DNA of 64,000 nucleotides from Paraburkholderia podalyriae (GTDB lineage: Bacteria; Pseudomonadota; Gammaproteobacteria; Burkholderiales; Burkholderiaceae): contig NZ_VZQQ01000001.1 of assembly GCF_014397785.1 (NCBI RefSeq), positions 248,001 to 312,000 on the forward strand, given 5' to 3'. The notes beneath the pieces were generated by a model that worked only from the letters and a program-made list of their open reading frames with translations, was not told the DNA's origin and searched no databases. Shown one piece after another: positions 40,699 to 48,590 of this stretch (positions are counted from its first letter, which is position 1; each line of letters opens with the position of its first letter). The position numbers and the translations under genes were made by a program.

Positions 40699-40725
40699 AA
40701 AAAAAAGCGGGCCTGGAGCCCGCTA
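40699..40725 (-). terminator. Minus-strand Rho-independent terminator
   Basis: On the minus strand AGCGGGC-TCCAG-GCCCGCT is followed by a run of seven T (A run at 40700-40706). On the plus strand no T8 tract follows, so it acts leftward. Confidence 0.8.
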
Positions 40726-40923
40726 AAAACCACACGCTACGGGGTTAGCGCGAGGAGACCAAAGATGGGACGGTTGTTACGACGACCCTACGTCGATTAC
40801 GGCCCCAACAGGGATGCCCCTTCACAGGGCTCCGGCAAAGCGCCGACCGGCAAGTGCATCGTATCCGCTCACACCACGCACACAGCCACATCCGTGTTGA
40901 AACCGTTGAGGGCATTGTGGGCG
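40700..40923 (-). ncRNA. Candidate small RNA
   Basis: The terminator at 40699-40725 has no minus-strand gene within 480 bases upstream. A CTGAAA-N17-TATAGG promoter-like pair (40930-40958, minus) would start a transcript near 40923. Within it CGACG/CGTCG and CGCTA/TAGCG form small stems before the terminator. The length of about 220 bases fits a regulatory RNA. I do not recognise it as 6S, tmRNA, RNase P or SRP RNA. Only structure and context support it. Confidence 0.35.
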
Positions 40924-40929
40924 AATTAC

Positions 40930-40958
40930 CCTATAAAGGCGGTAACAAAGTGTTTCAG
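40930..40958 (-). promoter_or_regulatory. Possible promoter of the candidate small RNA
   Basis: CTGAAA and TATAGG on the minus strand are spaced 17 bases apart; each matches four of six consensus bases. Confidence 0.3.
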
Positions 40959-41204
40959 GTTGTAACGCCCGCCCGATAAGGCGCTGCGGGATTTATTGCC
41001 AAAATAAAACCTGCGAAAAGTAGTAATTACCGGCGACTGCCGTGCACCGTGACGCGCATGATTAATGCTATCCGTGACGCATATTGGCAGTAGAAATTGA
41101 GCGCCGCGTTTTGCATGAAATCGTTGCACTCGCAGGCTTGGCAGGCCGCCCGCACCTTGTCGCGACAGGTCTGCAGCTGACGGCCTCCCATTGCGACGGC
41201 GACC

Positions 41205-41996
41205 TTACTTCAACCACTTATCCGAATTGGCCTGATACTCGCCGGTCGCTCGCGCCAGATGCAGCCACTGATCGACGTATTGCTGGAACGCAGCGTCGCC
41301 GCGCGGCAGCAGCCATGCCTTCTCGCCGTACTGGAAGGGCTTGTCCGGATGCACCGAGCACAGGCCGGGATTGAGTTTCTGCTGCAACAGCGTTTCCGAC
41401 GCATCCGTCACCATCACGTCCGCCTTGCCTGCGAGGATTTGCTTGAAAATCGTCACGTTGTCCGGATAAACGGTCACGTCCGCGTGCGGGAAGTATTGCT
41501 TCGCGAACTTCTCGTTGGTGCCGCCCGGATTGACGATCACTCGCGTGGACGGTTGGTCGATCTGCGCGACTGTCTGATATTTGTTCACATCGTCGCAGCG
41601 GACGATCGGCGTTTTGCCGTCGACCATATAAGCCTGCGTGAAGAACGCGCGCTTCTGGCGCTCGAGCGTCGGCGACACGCCACCAATGCCAATGTCGCAC
41701 TTCGCGACGAAGTCGTTCATCAAATTCGACCACGACGTCTTGACGAACTCGACCTTCACGCCGAGCGACTTCGCGAGCGACTCCGCCATGTCGATATCGA
41801 TGCCCTCGAACTGGCCATCGCCCCGATAGAACGAGTACGGCTTGTAGTCGCCGATCGTGCAGGCGCGTAGCGTGCCGCGGCTGATGATGTCGTCGAGCCT
41901 GGACGGCGCGGCCGCGGCGTTTTGCGCGCTGGCCACGCCGACATGCATCAGAAGGCCGGCGAGCGCGCCGAGCATTGCGAGTGCTGCCTTCTTCAT
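41205..41996 (-). CDS. pheC: Periplasmic cyclohexadienyl/arogenate dehydratase-like protein (PheC-like; family 3 solute-binding fold)
   Basis: 263 residues with a signal peptide of about 24 (MKKAALAMLGALAG to ASAQN). The fold is that of a family 3 amino-acid-binding protein. Against Pseudomonas PheC, recalled from memory, several stretches are nearly identical: GDYKPYSF, TSWSNLM, DGKTPI, IVNPGGTNEKFAKQ, PDNVTIF and QYVDQWLH. The Glu after DAS in MVTDASETLLQ aligns with the reported catalytic Glu of PheC (DAIEA). This would convert prephenate or arogenate to phenylpyruvate or phenylalanine in the periplasm. No transporter genes adjoin it, which also favours an enzyme. A plain amino-acid-binding protein is the alternative. 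Confidence 0.7.
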   Translation of the reverse strand: MKKAALAMLGALAGLLMHVGVASAQNAAAAPSRLDDIISRGTLRACTIGDYKPYSFYRGDGQFEGIDIDMAESLAKSLGVKVEFVKTSWSNLMNDFVAKCDIGIGGVSPTLERQKRAFFTQAYMVDGKTPIVRCDDVNKYQTVAQIDQPSTRVIVNPGGTNEKFAKQYFPHADVTVYPDNVTIFKQILAGKADVMVTDASETLLQQKLNPGLCSVHPDKPFQYGEKAWLLPRGDAAFQQYVDQWLHLARATGEYQANSDKWLK

Positions 41997-42284
41997 CGAG
42001 TCTCCTGATAGTCTGCAATTGGTCGTTAAGGCTGTCGGATACTAGCGTGGTAGCGCGGGCTTGAACATCGGCCGTTCAGCCAGGGCGACGCGGGCAGCGG
42101 GAGACAACGAGCCCCGGCCCGTGCGCGTGGTCGCGGCCCGTCGCTCATCGACGTGCGCCCGGGCTGTTTCACAGCCGCTTCCCGAGACGCGCCGCCGCCA
42201 CAATGATTACCTCGTCACGCGCGATGTCCGGAGCCGCGTCCGGTAAAATGCTCTATTGCCCTCAGCTCTTCAGCCGCACGCAAC

Positions 42285-43385
42285 GTGACCCATCAACTCC
42301 TGAACGACACTTTCCTGCGCGCGCTGCTGCGCCAGCCGACCGATTACACGCCGATCTGGCTGATGCGGCAGGCTGGCCGTTATCTGCCGGAATACAACGC
42401 CACGCGCGGCCGCGCGGGCAGTTTCCTCGGTCTCGCGAAGAACCCGGCTTTCGCGACGGAAGTCACGTTGCAGCCGCTCGATCGCTATCCGCTCGACGCA
42501 GCGATCCTGTTCTCCGACATCCTGACTGTGCCCGACGCGATGGGCCTCGACCTCGAGTTCGTCAATGGCGAGGGGCCGAAATTTGCCCGTCCGGTTCGCA
42601 CCGAAGACGACGTCGCGCGCCTCGCGGTGCCGGACATCGACGCGACACTGCGCTACGTGACCGACGCCGTACGAGAGATCCGCTCGGCGCTGAAGGATGC
42701 GCAAGGCCGCCAGCGCGTACCCCTGATCGGCTTCTCAGGCAGTCCGTGGACGCTCGCGTGCTACATGGTCGAAGGCGGCAGCTCGGCGGACTTTCGCACG
42801 ATCAAATCTATGCTGTACGCGCGTCCCGATCTGCTGCGGCGGATTCTCGAGGTCAACGCGGGTTCGGTCGCGGCATACCTGAACGCGCAGATCGAAGCGG
42901 GCGCGCAAGCGGTGATGATTTTCGACACATGGGGAGGAGCGCTCGCCGATGGCATCTATCAGCGTTTTTCGCTGCGCTACATCGAGCAGGTGGTCAGTCA
43001 GCTCAAGCGCGAGCACGACGGCGAAAAAGTGCCCGTGATCGCCTTTACGAAGGGCGGCGGCCTGTGGCTCGACGACATCGCCGCGAGCGGCGTCGACGCG
43101 GTCGGCCTCGACTGGACCGTGAACCTTGGCAAGGCGCGCGAGCGTGTCGGCGGCAAGGTGGCGCTTCAGGGCAACATCGATCCGTCGGTGCTATTTGCGC
43201 CGCCTGCCGCGATCCGCATGGAAGCGCGCGCGGTGCTCGACAGCTTCGGCAATCATCCCGGTCACGTTTTCAATCTGGGCCACGGCATTTCGCAGTTCAC
43301 GCCGCCCGAGCATGTGGCCGAACTGGTCGATGAGGTGCATCGACACAGTCGCGCTATTCGTAGCGGTGCACACACGCCGGCGTGA
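42285..43385 (+). CDS. hemE: Uroporphyrinogen decarboxylase
   Basis: 366 residues with a GTG start at 42285 ([18 protein letters not shown]). It removes four acetate carboxyls from uroporphyrinogen III to give coproporphyrinogen III in heme synthesis; cytosolic homodimer. [26 protein letters not shown] is the signature with the substrate-binding Arg residues, [12 protein letters not shown] holds the catalytic Asp, and [17 protein letters not shown] is the second family motif. No other heme genes are adjacent. A short AT-rich TAAAAT lies about 40 bases upstream. Confidence 0.96.
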   Translation: MTHQLLNDTFLRALLRQPTDYTPIWLMRQAGRYLPEYNATRGRAGSFLGLAKNPAFATEVTLQPLDRYPLDAAILFSDILTVPDAMGLDLEFVNGEGPKFARPVRTEDDVARLAVPDIDATLRYVTDAVREIRSALKDAQGRQRVPLIGFSGSPWTLACYMVEGGSSADFRTIKSMLYARPDLLRRILEVNAGSVAAYLNAQIEAGAQAVMIFDTWGGALADGIYQRFSLRYIEQVVSQLKREHDGEKVPVIAFTKGGGLWLDDIAASGVDAVGLDWTVNLGKARERVGGKVALQGNIDPSVLFAPPAAIRMEARAVLDSFGNHPGHVFNLGHGISQFTPPEHVAELVDEVHRHSRAIRSGAHTPA

Positions 43386-43852
43386 CGCTGTCATAGTTAC
43401 CGTTTTTTGTTGCGCTGCAGCGAATTGGGCTCTCGGCCTAAGGGACATGAGATCCGCGAAGTGGCCGCCAAATGGCGGTCTTGTGAAAGTCAAGAGTCGA
43501 CTTATGCACACTTCGCACGCTGCGGCGCGGTAGAGGCTTTAATCGTGCCCCGACCCTTGCACATACTCGGCGCATTTGATCTAAGCCTTGTCCGGCATGG
43601 GTTTGCGGGGAGCGCGGGCAAATGTGCGGAAGCCCACACAAGGCCGTCACGACGCCGTTTGCGGCCCGTCGAAGCGAAGTTCTCAACAAAGTTATCCACA
43701 GGACCGCGAGTCGAGCCGCAATTGTTCAGTCGAATCCAAAACTTAGCGGTGAAATTAAGGTTTTACTTTAACTTCCGCGCCTTCGCGTGCCGCGCGACGC
43801 AATCCGCGCCGCGCTTGGGCGTCGTGCCGGCTCACCTTGTGCGCTACGCCGG
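43386..43852. other. Gap before priA with a hairpin and a DnaA-box-like 9-mer
   Basis: About 467 bases without a gene. GGCCGCC-AAAT-GGCGGTC (43463-43480) forms a hairpin after hemE. TTATCCACA at 43692-43700 matches the DnaA box, 150 bases before priA. The rest is featureless. Confidence 0.45.
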
Positions 43853-46099
43853 ATGAGCGAAGTGTTCGTCCGAGTCGCGCTGGACCATCCGCTGCCGACG
43901 CTGTTCGACTACCGCTGCGGCGCGTCCGATGCGGCTGTGGTTGGCACGCTCGTCAGCGTCCCATTCGGCAAACGCCACGTGGTGGGGCTCGTCTGCGAAG
44001 TGGCCGCTCACAGCGACGTGCCGGCCGAGCGTCTCCGAGATGTGGATAAGGTCTGCACGGCGTGTCCGCCGGTGTCGGAACATTGGCTCGCGCTCGCCTC
44101 ATTCGCCGCTGACTACTATCAACGCGGTCGGGGCGAAGTGGCGCTGCCCGCGCTGCCGCAGGCGCTGCGCGACGCGTCGCGCTGGTCGCGGCTATTCGCG
44201 CCGGAAGTGCGCTATCGGCTGACGGCAGAGGGCCGCGCGGCGTTGCCCGACGCATTGCCGGCCCGCGCGACTGCGCTCAGAAAGCTCGCTCAGGCCCTCG
44301 CCGAAGCCGACTTCCTGTTTGCCGCCGACGCCCGCGCGCTGCACCCGAAGGCGCTGGCAACGCTCGACACATGGCGGAGCGCAGGTTTTGTGACGCTCGA
44401 GCTGATCGACGCCGCCGCGGTGCCCGCCGCCGCGTCACTGCCGGACGCGCCCACCCCGGCTCTGCCGACCCTCACCGACGAACAGGTCAGCGCCGTCGAA
44501 GCGATCCGCGACGCCGACGGCTTCGCGCCGTTCCTGCTGCACGGCGTGACCGGCAGCGGCAAGACCGAAGTGTACCTACGCGCGCTCGCGGCGGTTCTGG
44601 CCGCCAAGCCCGACGCGCAAGGGCTCGTGCTAGTGCCGGAGATCAACCTGACGCCGCAGTTCGAGGCGGCGTTCCGCGCCCGCTTCGCCGCGCTCGACGC
44701 CAGCGCGATTGTCACGCTCCATAGCGGCCTCGCCGAAGGCGAGCGCGCCCGCAACTGGTTCGCCGCGCACACCGGCCGCGCGCGCATCGTGCTCGGCACG
44801 CGGCTCGCGGTGCTTGCGTCGCTGCCACAGCTGGCAATCATCGTCGTCGACGAAGAGCACGATCCGGCCTACAAGCAGCAGGAAGGCTTGCGCTATTCGG
44901 CGCGCGACCTCGCGATTTATCGGGCGAAGCAGCTCGGCGTGCCCGTCGTGCTGGGCTCGGCGACGCCGTCGCTCGAAAGCTGGTGGCAGGCCGACCAGGG
45001 GCGTTACAAGCGGCTCACGTTGTCGCGCCGGGCTGTCGCCGACGCTGTGTTGCCGACCGTGCGGCTCATCGACCTCGAGGACGAGCGCCGGCGCGGGCGG
45101 GCGTCGATCGAAGGCCTGTCGGGTCCGTTGATCGCGGCGGTGAAGGCGCGGCTCGAACGCGGCGAGCAGAGCCTCGTGTTCCTGAACCGTCGCGGCTACG
45201 CGCCGCAACTCGCCTGCGACGCGTGCGGCTGGGTGGCGGGTTGTCCGCGCTGCAGCGCCTACGTCGTGCTGCACAAGCCCGAGCGCGCGTTGCGCTGCCA
45301 TCACTGCGGCTGGGAGTCTCGCATCCCGCGCTCGTGCCCGGAGTGCGGCAACGTCGACATCGCCCCGCTCGGGCGCGGCACGCAGCGCGTCGAGGAGACG
45401 CTTGCGAGCGCGGTGCCAGGTGCCCGCGTGCTGCGTATCGACGCCGACAGCACGCGCCGCAAGGGCAGCGCGCAGGCGCTGTTCTCGGACGTGCACGCGG
45501 GCGAGGTCGATATCCTGGTCGGCACGCAGATGATCGCGAAGGGCCACGATTTCCAGCGCGTATCGCTGGTTGGAGTGCTCAACGCCGATACAGCGCTCTT
45601 TTCGCATGATTTCCGTGCGAGCGAGCGCCTGTTCGCGCAACTGATGCAAGTGAGCGGCCGCGCGGGGCGCGGCGGTCTGCCGGGCGAAGTGCTGGTGCAG
45701 ACGCGCTACCCGCGTCACGCGCTTTATCACGCGCTGGGCCGTCACGACTACGTCGGCTTCGCCAATGCGACGCTCGCCGAGCGACGCGACGCGCACCTGC
45801 CGCCGTTCGTCTACCAGGCGCTGCTGCGCGCCGAAGGCCGCACGCTCGAAGCGGCGCTCGCGTTTCTGCAGCAGGCCGCCGCCGAGCTCGCGCAGATTCC
45901 AGCCGCCGAGCGCGTCACGGTCTACGACGCGGTGCCGCTCACGATCGTCAAGGTGATGCATGTGCATCGCGCGCAGTTGCTGATCGAAAGCGCATCGCGC
46001 GCCGCGCTGCAGGCCACGCTGCGCGCGTGGCAGCCACTGTTGCGCTCGCTCAAGGGCGTGCTGCGCTGGAACCTCGAAGTCGACCCGCTCGACATCTGA
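43853..46099 (+). CDS. priA: Primosomal protein N' (replication-restart helicase PriA)
   Basis: 748 residues from ATG 43853 (MSEVFVRVALDHPLPTLFDY), the family's usual start; the open frame 22 codons upstream lacks a site. It restarts stalled forks by unwinding and loading the primosome. Walker A is LLHGVTGSGKTEVYLR, Walker B is IIVVDEEHDPAYKQQ, and GSATPSLES is motif III. The zinc-binding insertion has eight Cys in CDACG, CPRC, CHHCG and CPECG. The C-terminal helicase half ends with SGRAGRGGLPGEVLVQTRYP. All motifs are intact. Confidence 0.96.
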   Translation: MSEVFVRVALDHPLPTLFDYRCGASDAAVVGTLVSVPFGKRHVVGLVCEVAAHSDVPAERLRDVDKVCTACPPVSEHWLALASFAADYYQRGRGEVALPALPQALRDASRWSRLFAPEVRYRLTAEGRAALPDALPARATALRKLAQALAEADFLFAADARALHPKALATLDTWRSAGFVTLELIDAAAVPAAASLPDAPTPALPTLTDEQVSAVEAIRDADGFAPFLLHGVTGSGKTEVYLRALAAVLAAKPDAQGLVLVPEINLTPQFEAAFRARFAALDASAIVTLHSGLAEGERARNWFAAHTGRARIVLGTRLAVLASLPQLAIIVVDEEHDPAYKQQEGLRYSARDLAIYRAKQLGVPVVLGSATPSLESWWQADQGRYKRLTLSRRAVADAVLPTVRLIDLEDERRRGRASIEGLSGPLIAAVKARLERGEQSLVFLNRRGYAPQLACDACGWVAGCPRCSAYVVLHKPERALRCHHCGWESRIPRSCPECGNVDIAPLGRGTQRVEETLASAVPGARVLRIDADSTRRKGSAQALFSDVHAGEVDILVGTQMIAKGHDFQRVSLVGVLNADTALFSHDFRASERLFAQLMQVSGRAGRGGLPGEVLVQTRYPRHALYHALGRHDYVGFANATLAERRDAHLPPFVYQALLRAEGRTLEAALAFLQQAAAELAQIPAAERVTVYDAVPLTIVKVMHVHRAQLLIESASRAALQATLRAWQPLLRSLKGVLRWNLEVDPLDI

Positions 46100-46269
46100 C
46101 GCCACCGGGCAGATTACGCCCGCCATACTTCTTTGCGTCATATCCATAGAGCGAATGATCGTTTCGTTTTGCGCTGGTGCTCGCCTATAGTCGCGAAATC
46201 GGCGCGTTTTCGGGGCTAAACGACAACAATTGCACGCCGATGCCAGTCAACTTTCTCGGGGCATCTGCA

Positions 46270-47700
46270 ATGAGCAACACTCATCACACCGTGCCGGCGG
46301 GCGCCGCGCCGGGTCAGCGGCAAGGTACACAAAACGCGCAAACCGAGCGGGGCAGCGGCTTTTCGCTGACGGAAGACTGGCTTGCCGCTGGCGTCGGCCT
46401 GCTCGTGATCGTGATTGCGTGGGCGCTGTTCGCGTCGGGCAGCAGCATCAAGTGGCTCGCGGTCGCGCCGACGAAATGGTCGAGCGTCGCGCAGGCCGCG
46501 CAGGACATCGGCAAGCATCTACCCAACTACGTCGCGCTATTTGCGACGTTCGCCGTGCTGTTCGGCGCCAGCGTCGCGCTGCTCAGGCAGCGCGTCGGCG
46601 CGTTTCTGACCGCCTTCGTCGTCGTGTTCGTCGCGTCCGCGCTGATCCTGACGCTCGGCGCGTGGGTCGACGCATCGAAGTACAACCTCGAGCCGCCGCT
46701 CGTCGCGCTCGCGCTCGGACTGATCGTGTCGAACCTGTTCACGCTGCCGGAGTGGCTCGCGGCGGGGCTGCGCGTCGAGTTCTACATCAAGGTCGGCATC
46801 GTGCTGCTCGGCGCGACGCTGCCGTTCACACTGCTCGTATGGGCCGGCCCAGTCGCGGTCGTACAGGCGAGCATCGTGTCGTTGGTGACGTTCTTCGTGA
46901 TCTTTCTCGTCGCACGGGCGTTTGGGCTCGATCGACGCTTTGCCGCCGTGCTCGGTGTCGGCGGCGCGGTGTGCGGCGTGTCGGCGGCGATCGCGATTGC
47001 CGGCGCGGTACGGGCGAAGCGCGAGCAGGCGTCGGTGGCGATCACGCTGGTCGTGCTGTGGGCGATCGTGATGATCTTCGTGCTGCCGTTCGCGTCGCGC
47101 TCGCTCGGACTGCCGACAGCCGTCGCCGGCGCCTGGATCGGCACCTCCGAGTTCGCCGACGCCGCGGGCATCGCCGCCGCCCAGGCCTACGGCGATTTCG
47201 CGCGGCACGCGGGCGGTGCGATCGCCGGCGCGCCGGAAGCGTCGTTGCAGGCCTTCACGCTGATGAAGGTGGTAGGCCGCGACATCTGGATCGGCATCTG
47301 GGCGTTCGTGCTCGCGATCGTCGCGACGACACGCTGGGAAACGCAGGATAGCGGCATCACCGCGCGCGCGAATGCCGGTGAGATCTGGGCGCGTTTCCCG
47401 AAGTTCGTGATCGGTTTTGTGATCGCGTCGGCGTTGGTCACGTGGATCGCCAGCCATTATTCGCTCGCCGACTACCGCAAGGTCGTCACGCCGGAGTTCG
47501 TCGCGCCGATCACGGTGCTGCGCACGTGGGCGTTCACCTTCTGCTTCCTGAGCATCGGTTTGACGACGCGCTTCCGCTCGCTTGCCGCGACCGGTCTGAA
47601 GCCGTTCCTTGCTTTCACGGCGGGTGTTGCGGTCAATATCGCGATCGGCTATGCGCTATCCGCGCGCGTGTTCGCGTCGTACTGGAACAGCCTCGGATAA
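46270..47700 (+). CDS. YeiH-family putative sulfate exporter
   Basis: 476 residues from ATG 46270 (MSNTHHTVP). About eleven membrane segments after a 50-residue hydrophilic N-terminus. GLIVSNLFTLPEWLAAGLRVEFYIKVGIVLLGATLPF and GVGGAVCGVSAAIAIAGAV are characteristic of the UPF0324/YeiH family, which is annotated as a sulfate exporter in bacteria on limited evidence. The central FADAAGIAAAQAYGD and C-terminal FCFLSIGLTTRFRSL motifs are kept. An upstream start is possible, but its extra residues are not conserved-looking. The substrate should be treated as unproven. Confidence 0.85.
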   Translation: MSNTHHTVPAGAAPGQRQGTQNAQTERGSGFSLTEDWLAAGVGLLVIVIAWALFASGSSIKWLAVAPTKWSSVAQAAQDIGKHLPNYVALFATFAVLFGASVALLRQRVGAFLTAFVVVFVASALILTLGAWVDASKYNLEPPLVALALGLIVSNLFTLPEWLAAGLRVEFYIKVGIVLLGATLPFTLLVWAGPVAVVQASIVSLVTFFVIFLVARAFGLDRRFAAVLGVGGAVCGVSAAIAIAGAVRAKREQASVAITLVVLWAIVMIFVLPFASRSLGLPTAVAGAWIGTSEFADAAGIAAAQAYGDFARHAGGAIAGAPEASLQAFTLMKVVGRDIWIGIWAFVLAIVATTRWETQDSGITARANAGEIWARFPKFVIGFVIASALVTWIASHYSLADYRKVVTPEFVAPITVLRTWAFTFCFLSIGLTTRFRSLAATGLKPFLAFTAGVAVNIAIGYALSARVFASYWNSLG

Positions 47701-47705
47701 CGCCC

Positions 47706-47975
47706 GTGAAGATTTCGACGGATCGTGACGCCGACGCCGCGGCGTACGTTGGCGCAGTAGAGCGAAGCAGCGCGCCGTGCTGCGGCGGATGCCGGCATCG
47801 CGTGAACGAACGGGATGCGCTCGAGCAGCGTATCCCCGGGCTCGTCGCATTCAGTTCGGGTTTCGGCGCGAGCGTCGCCGATAGCCGGTTGTGTCGTCTG
47901 CACGATCAGCTCGTGTCGCCCCGCGACGTCTGTGCGCGATTCGAGTCGATTGCGCCGCCACTCGGGCGGCGCTGA
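47706..47975 (+). CDS. Small Cys-rich protein of unknown function
   Basis: 89 residues with a GTG start at 47706, five bases after the exporter stop, so probably co-transcribed. It carries CCGGCRHR near residue 30 and CRLHDQLVSPRDVC near the end, four to five Cys and two His that could form one zinc site. The FGASVADSRLCRLHD stretch looks constrained rather than random. I recall similar short proteins in Burkholderia genomes without a function. The MarR tail at 727 uses a comparable CxxC plus C/H spacing. It is not a shadow frame of any neighbour. Confidence 0.55.
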   Translation: MKISTDRDADAAAYVGAVERSSAPCCGGCRHRVNERDALEQRIPGLVAFSSGFGASVADSRLCRLHDQLVSPRDVCARFESIAPPLGRR

Positions 47976-48096
47976 CCCAACAGCGACCATCAGGCGCAAT
48001 CCTGGCGCGCCAGTCTGCCCGCGCCAATCCTGTCGCAAGTCCACCGATCCGCGCGCGCATCCGGCTTGATGAGCCGTCGCGCGCGCTTTTCTGATC

Positions 48097-48267
48097 TCAG
48101 TCGTTCAGCGCGTCGCGCGTATTACCCGCCGATCCACGCGAGGCCGCGCTGCCAGGCTTGCGCTCCTCTTCGCGCCGATTCGAGCCGCCGGTCGCGCCTC
48201 GAATGAAAAATACCGCACAGGCCGCACACATCGCCCAGATGCCCAGTATTACCAGCCACTTTTCCAT
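48097..48267 (-). CDS. Small membrane protein of 56 residues
   Basis: Read on the minus strand from the ATG at 48265-48267: one hydrophobic helix (WLVILGIWAMCAACAVFFI, residues 4-22), then a basic and polar tail with RREEERKPGS, and a stop at 48097. GAGGGT lies upstream of the start. Membrane helix first and charged tail inside is typical of short inner-membrane proteins. It is below the usual ORF cut-off. Function unknown. It is convergent with the Cys-rich gene and divergent from putA. Confidence 0.55.
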   Translation of the reverse strand: MEKWLVILGIWAMCAACAVFFIRGATGGSNRREEERKPGSAASRGSAGNTRDALND

Positions 48268-48590
48268 CACACCAACCCTCGGGAACCCCGTTTATCTTTT
48301 CTGCGTGCCCTGAAACCGACGTTTCGGGCCGCTCGTCGCCGTGCTTCTGTATATCGGCGCGCGAAGTCGTTTGATAAGGCTTATTTCAAAAAGAATCACG
48401 CCAGGGAAAATACCGATCGCATACTCACTGGCCCGAGTGCCGGCCATCTTCCGGAAACCCGCGCCCACCAAGGCTTCTGGCGGGGTGCAACCATTGACCG
48501 GGTTTGGTTGCACCTTTTTATTTGGAGGCGTACGATTCGCCCAACTTTTAGTCTTTCGCCAGGCTCGCGCCCGGTATCAAAGAAGGAAAC
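48268..48590. other. Leader/promoter region of putA
   Basis: About 320 bases between the small membrane gene and putA. The main visible element is the terminator-like hairpin at 48484-48519. A frame of 85 codons across it is a shadow and crosses the putA start. Confidence 0.4.
48484..48519 (+). terminator. Terminator-like hairpin in the putA leader
   Basis: GGTGCAACC (48484-48492) pairs perfectly with GGTTGCACC (48506-48514), followed by TTTTTA. It ends about 70 bases before the putA ATG, so it could attenuate putA or end an upstream transcript. Confidence 0.65.

Larger units (their letters stand above)
40600..41204. other. 605-base intergenic region with a minus-strand terminator and candidate RNA
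   Basis: No convincing protein gene lies here. A plus frame of 66 codons at 40765 has an AGGAG but unusual composition, and it is antisense to the candidate RNA described below. The region is bounded by the acyl-CoA synthetase stop and the PheC-like stop, so both neighbours read into it from opposite sides. Confidence 0.5.

Noticed and set aside
40765..40965. A 66-codon plus-strand frame with an AGGAG site
   Set aside because: Not recognisable, and antisense to a candidate RNA with its own terminator; kept only as a remark.
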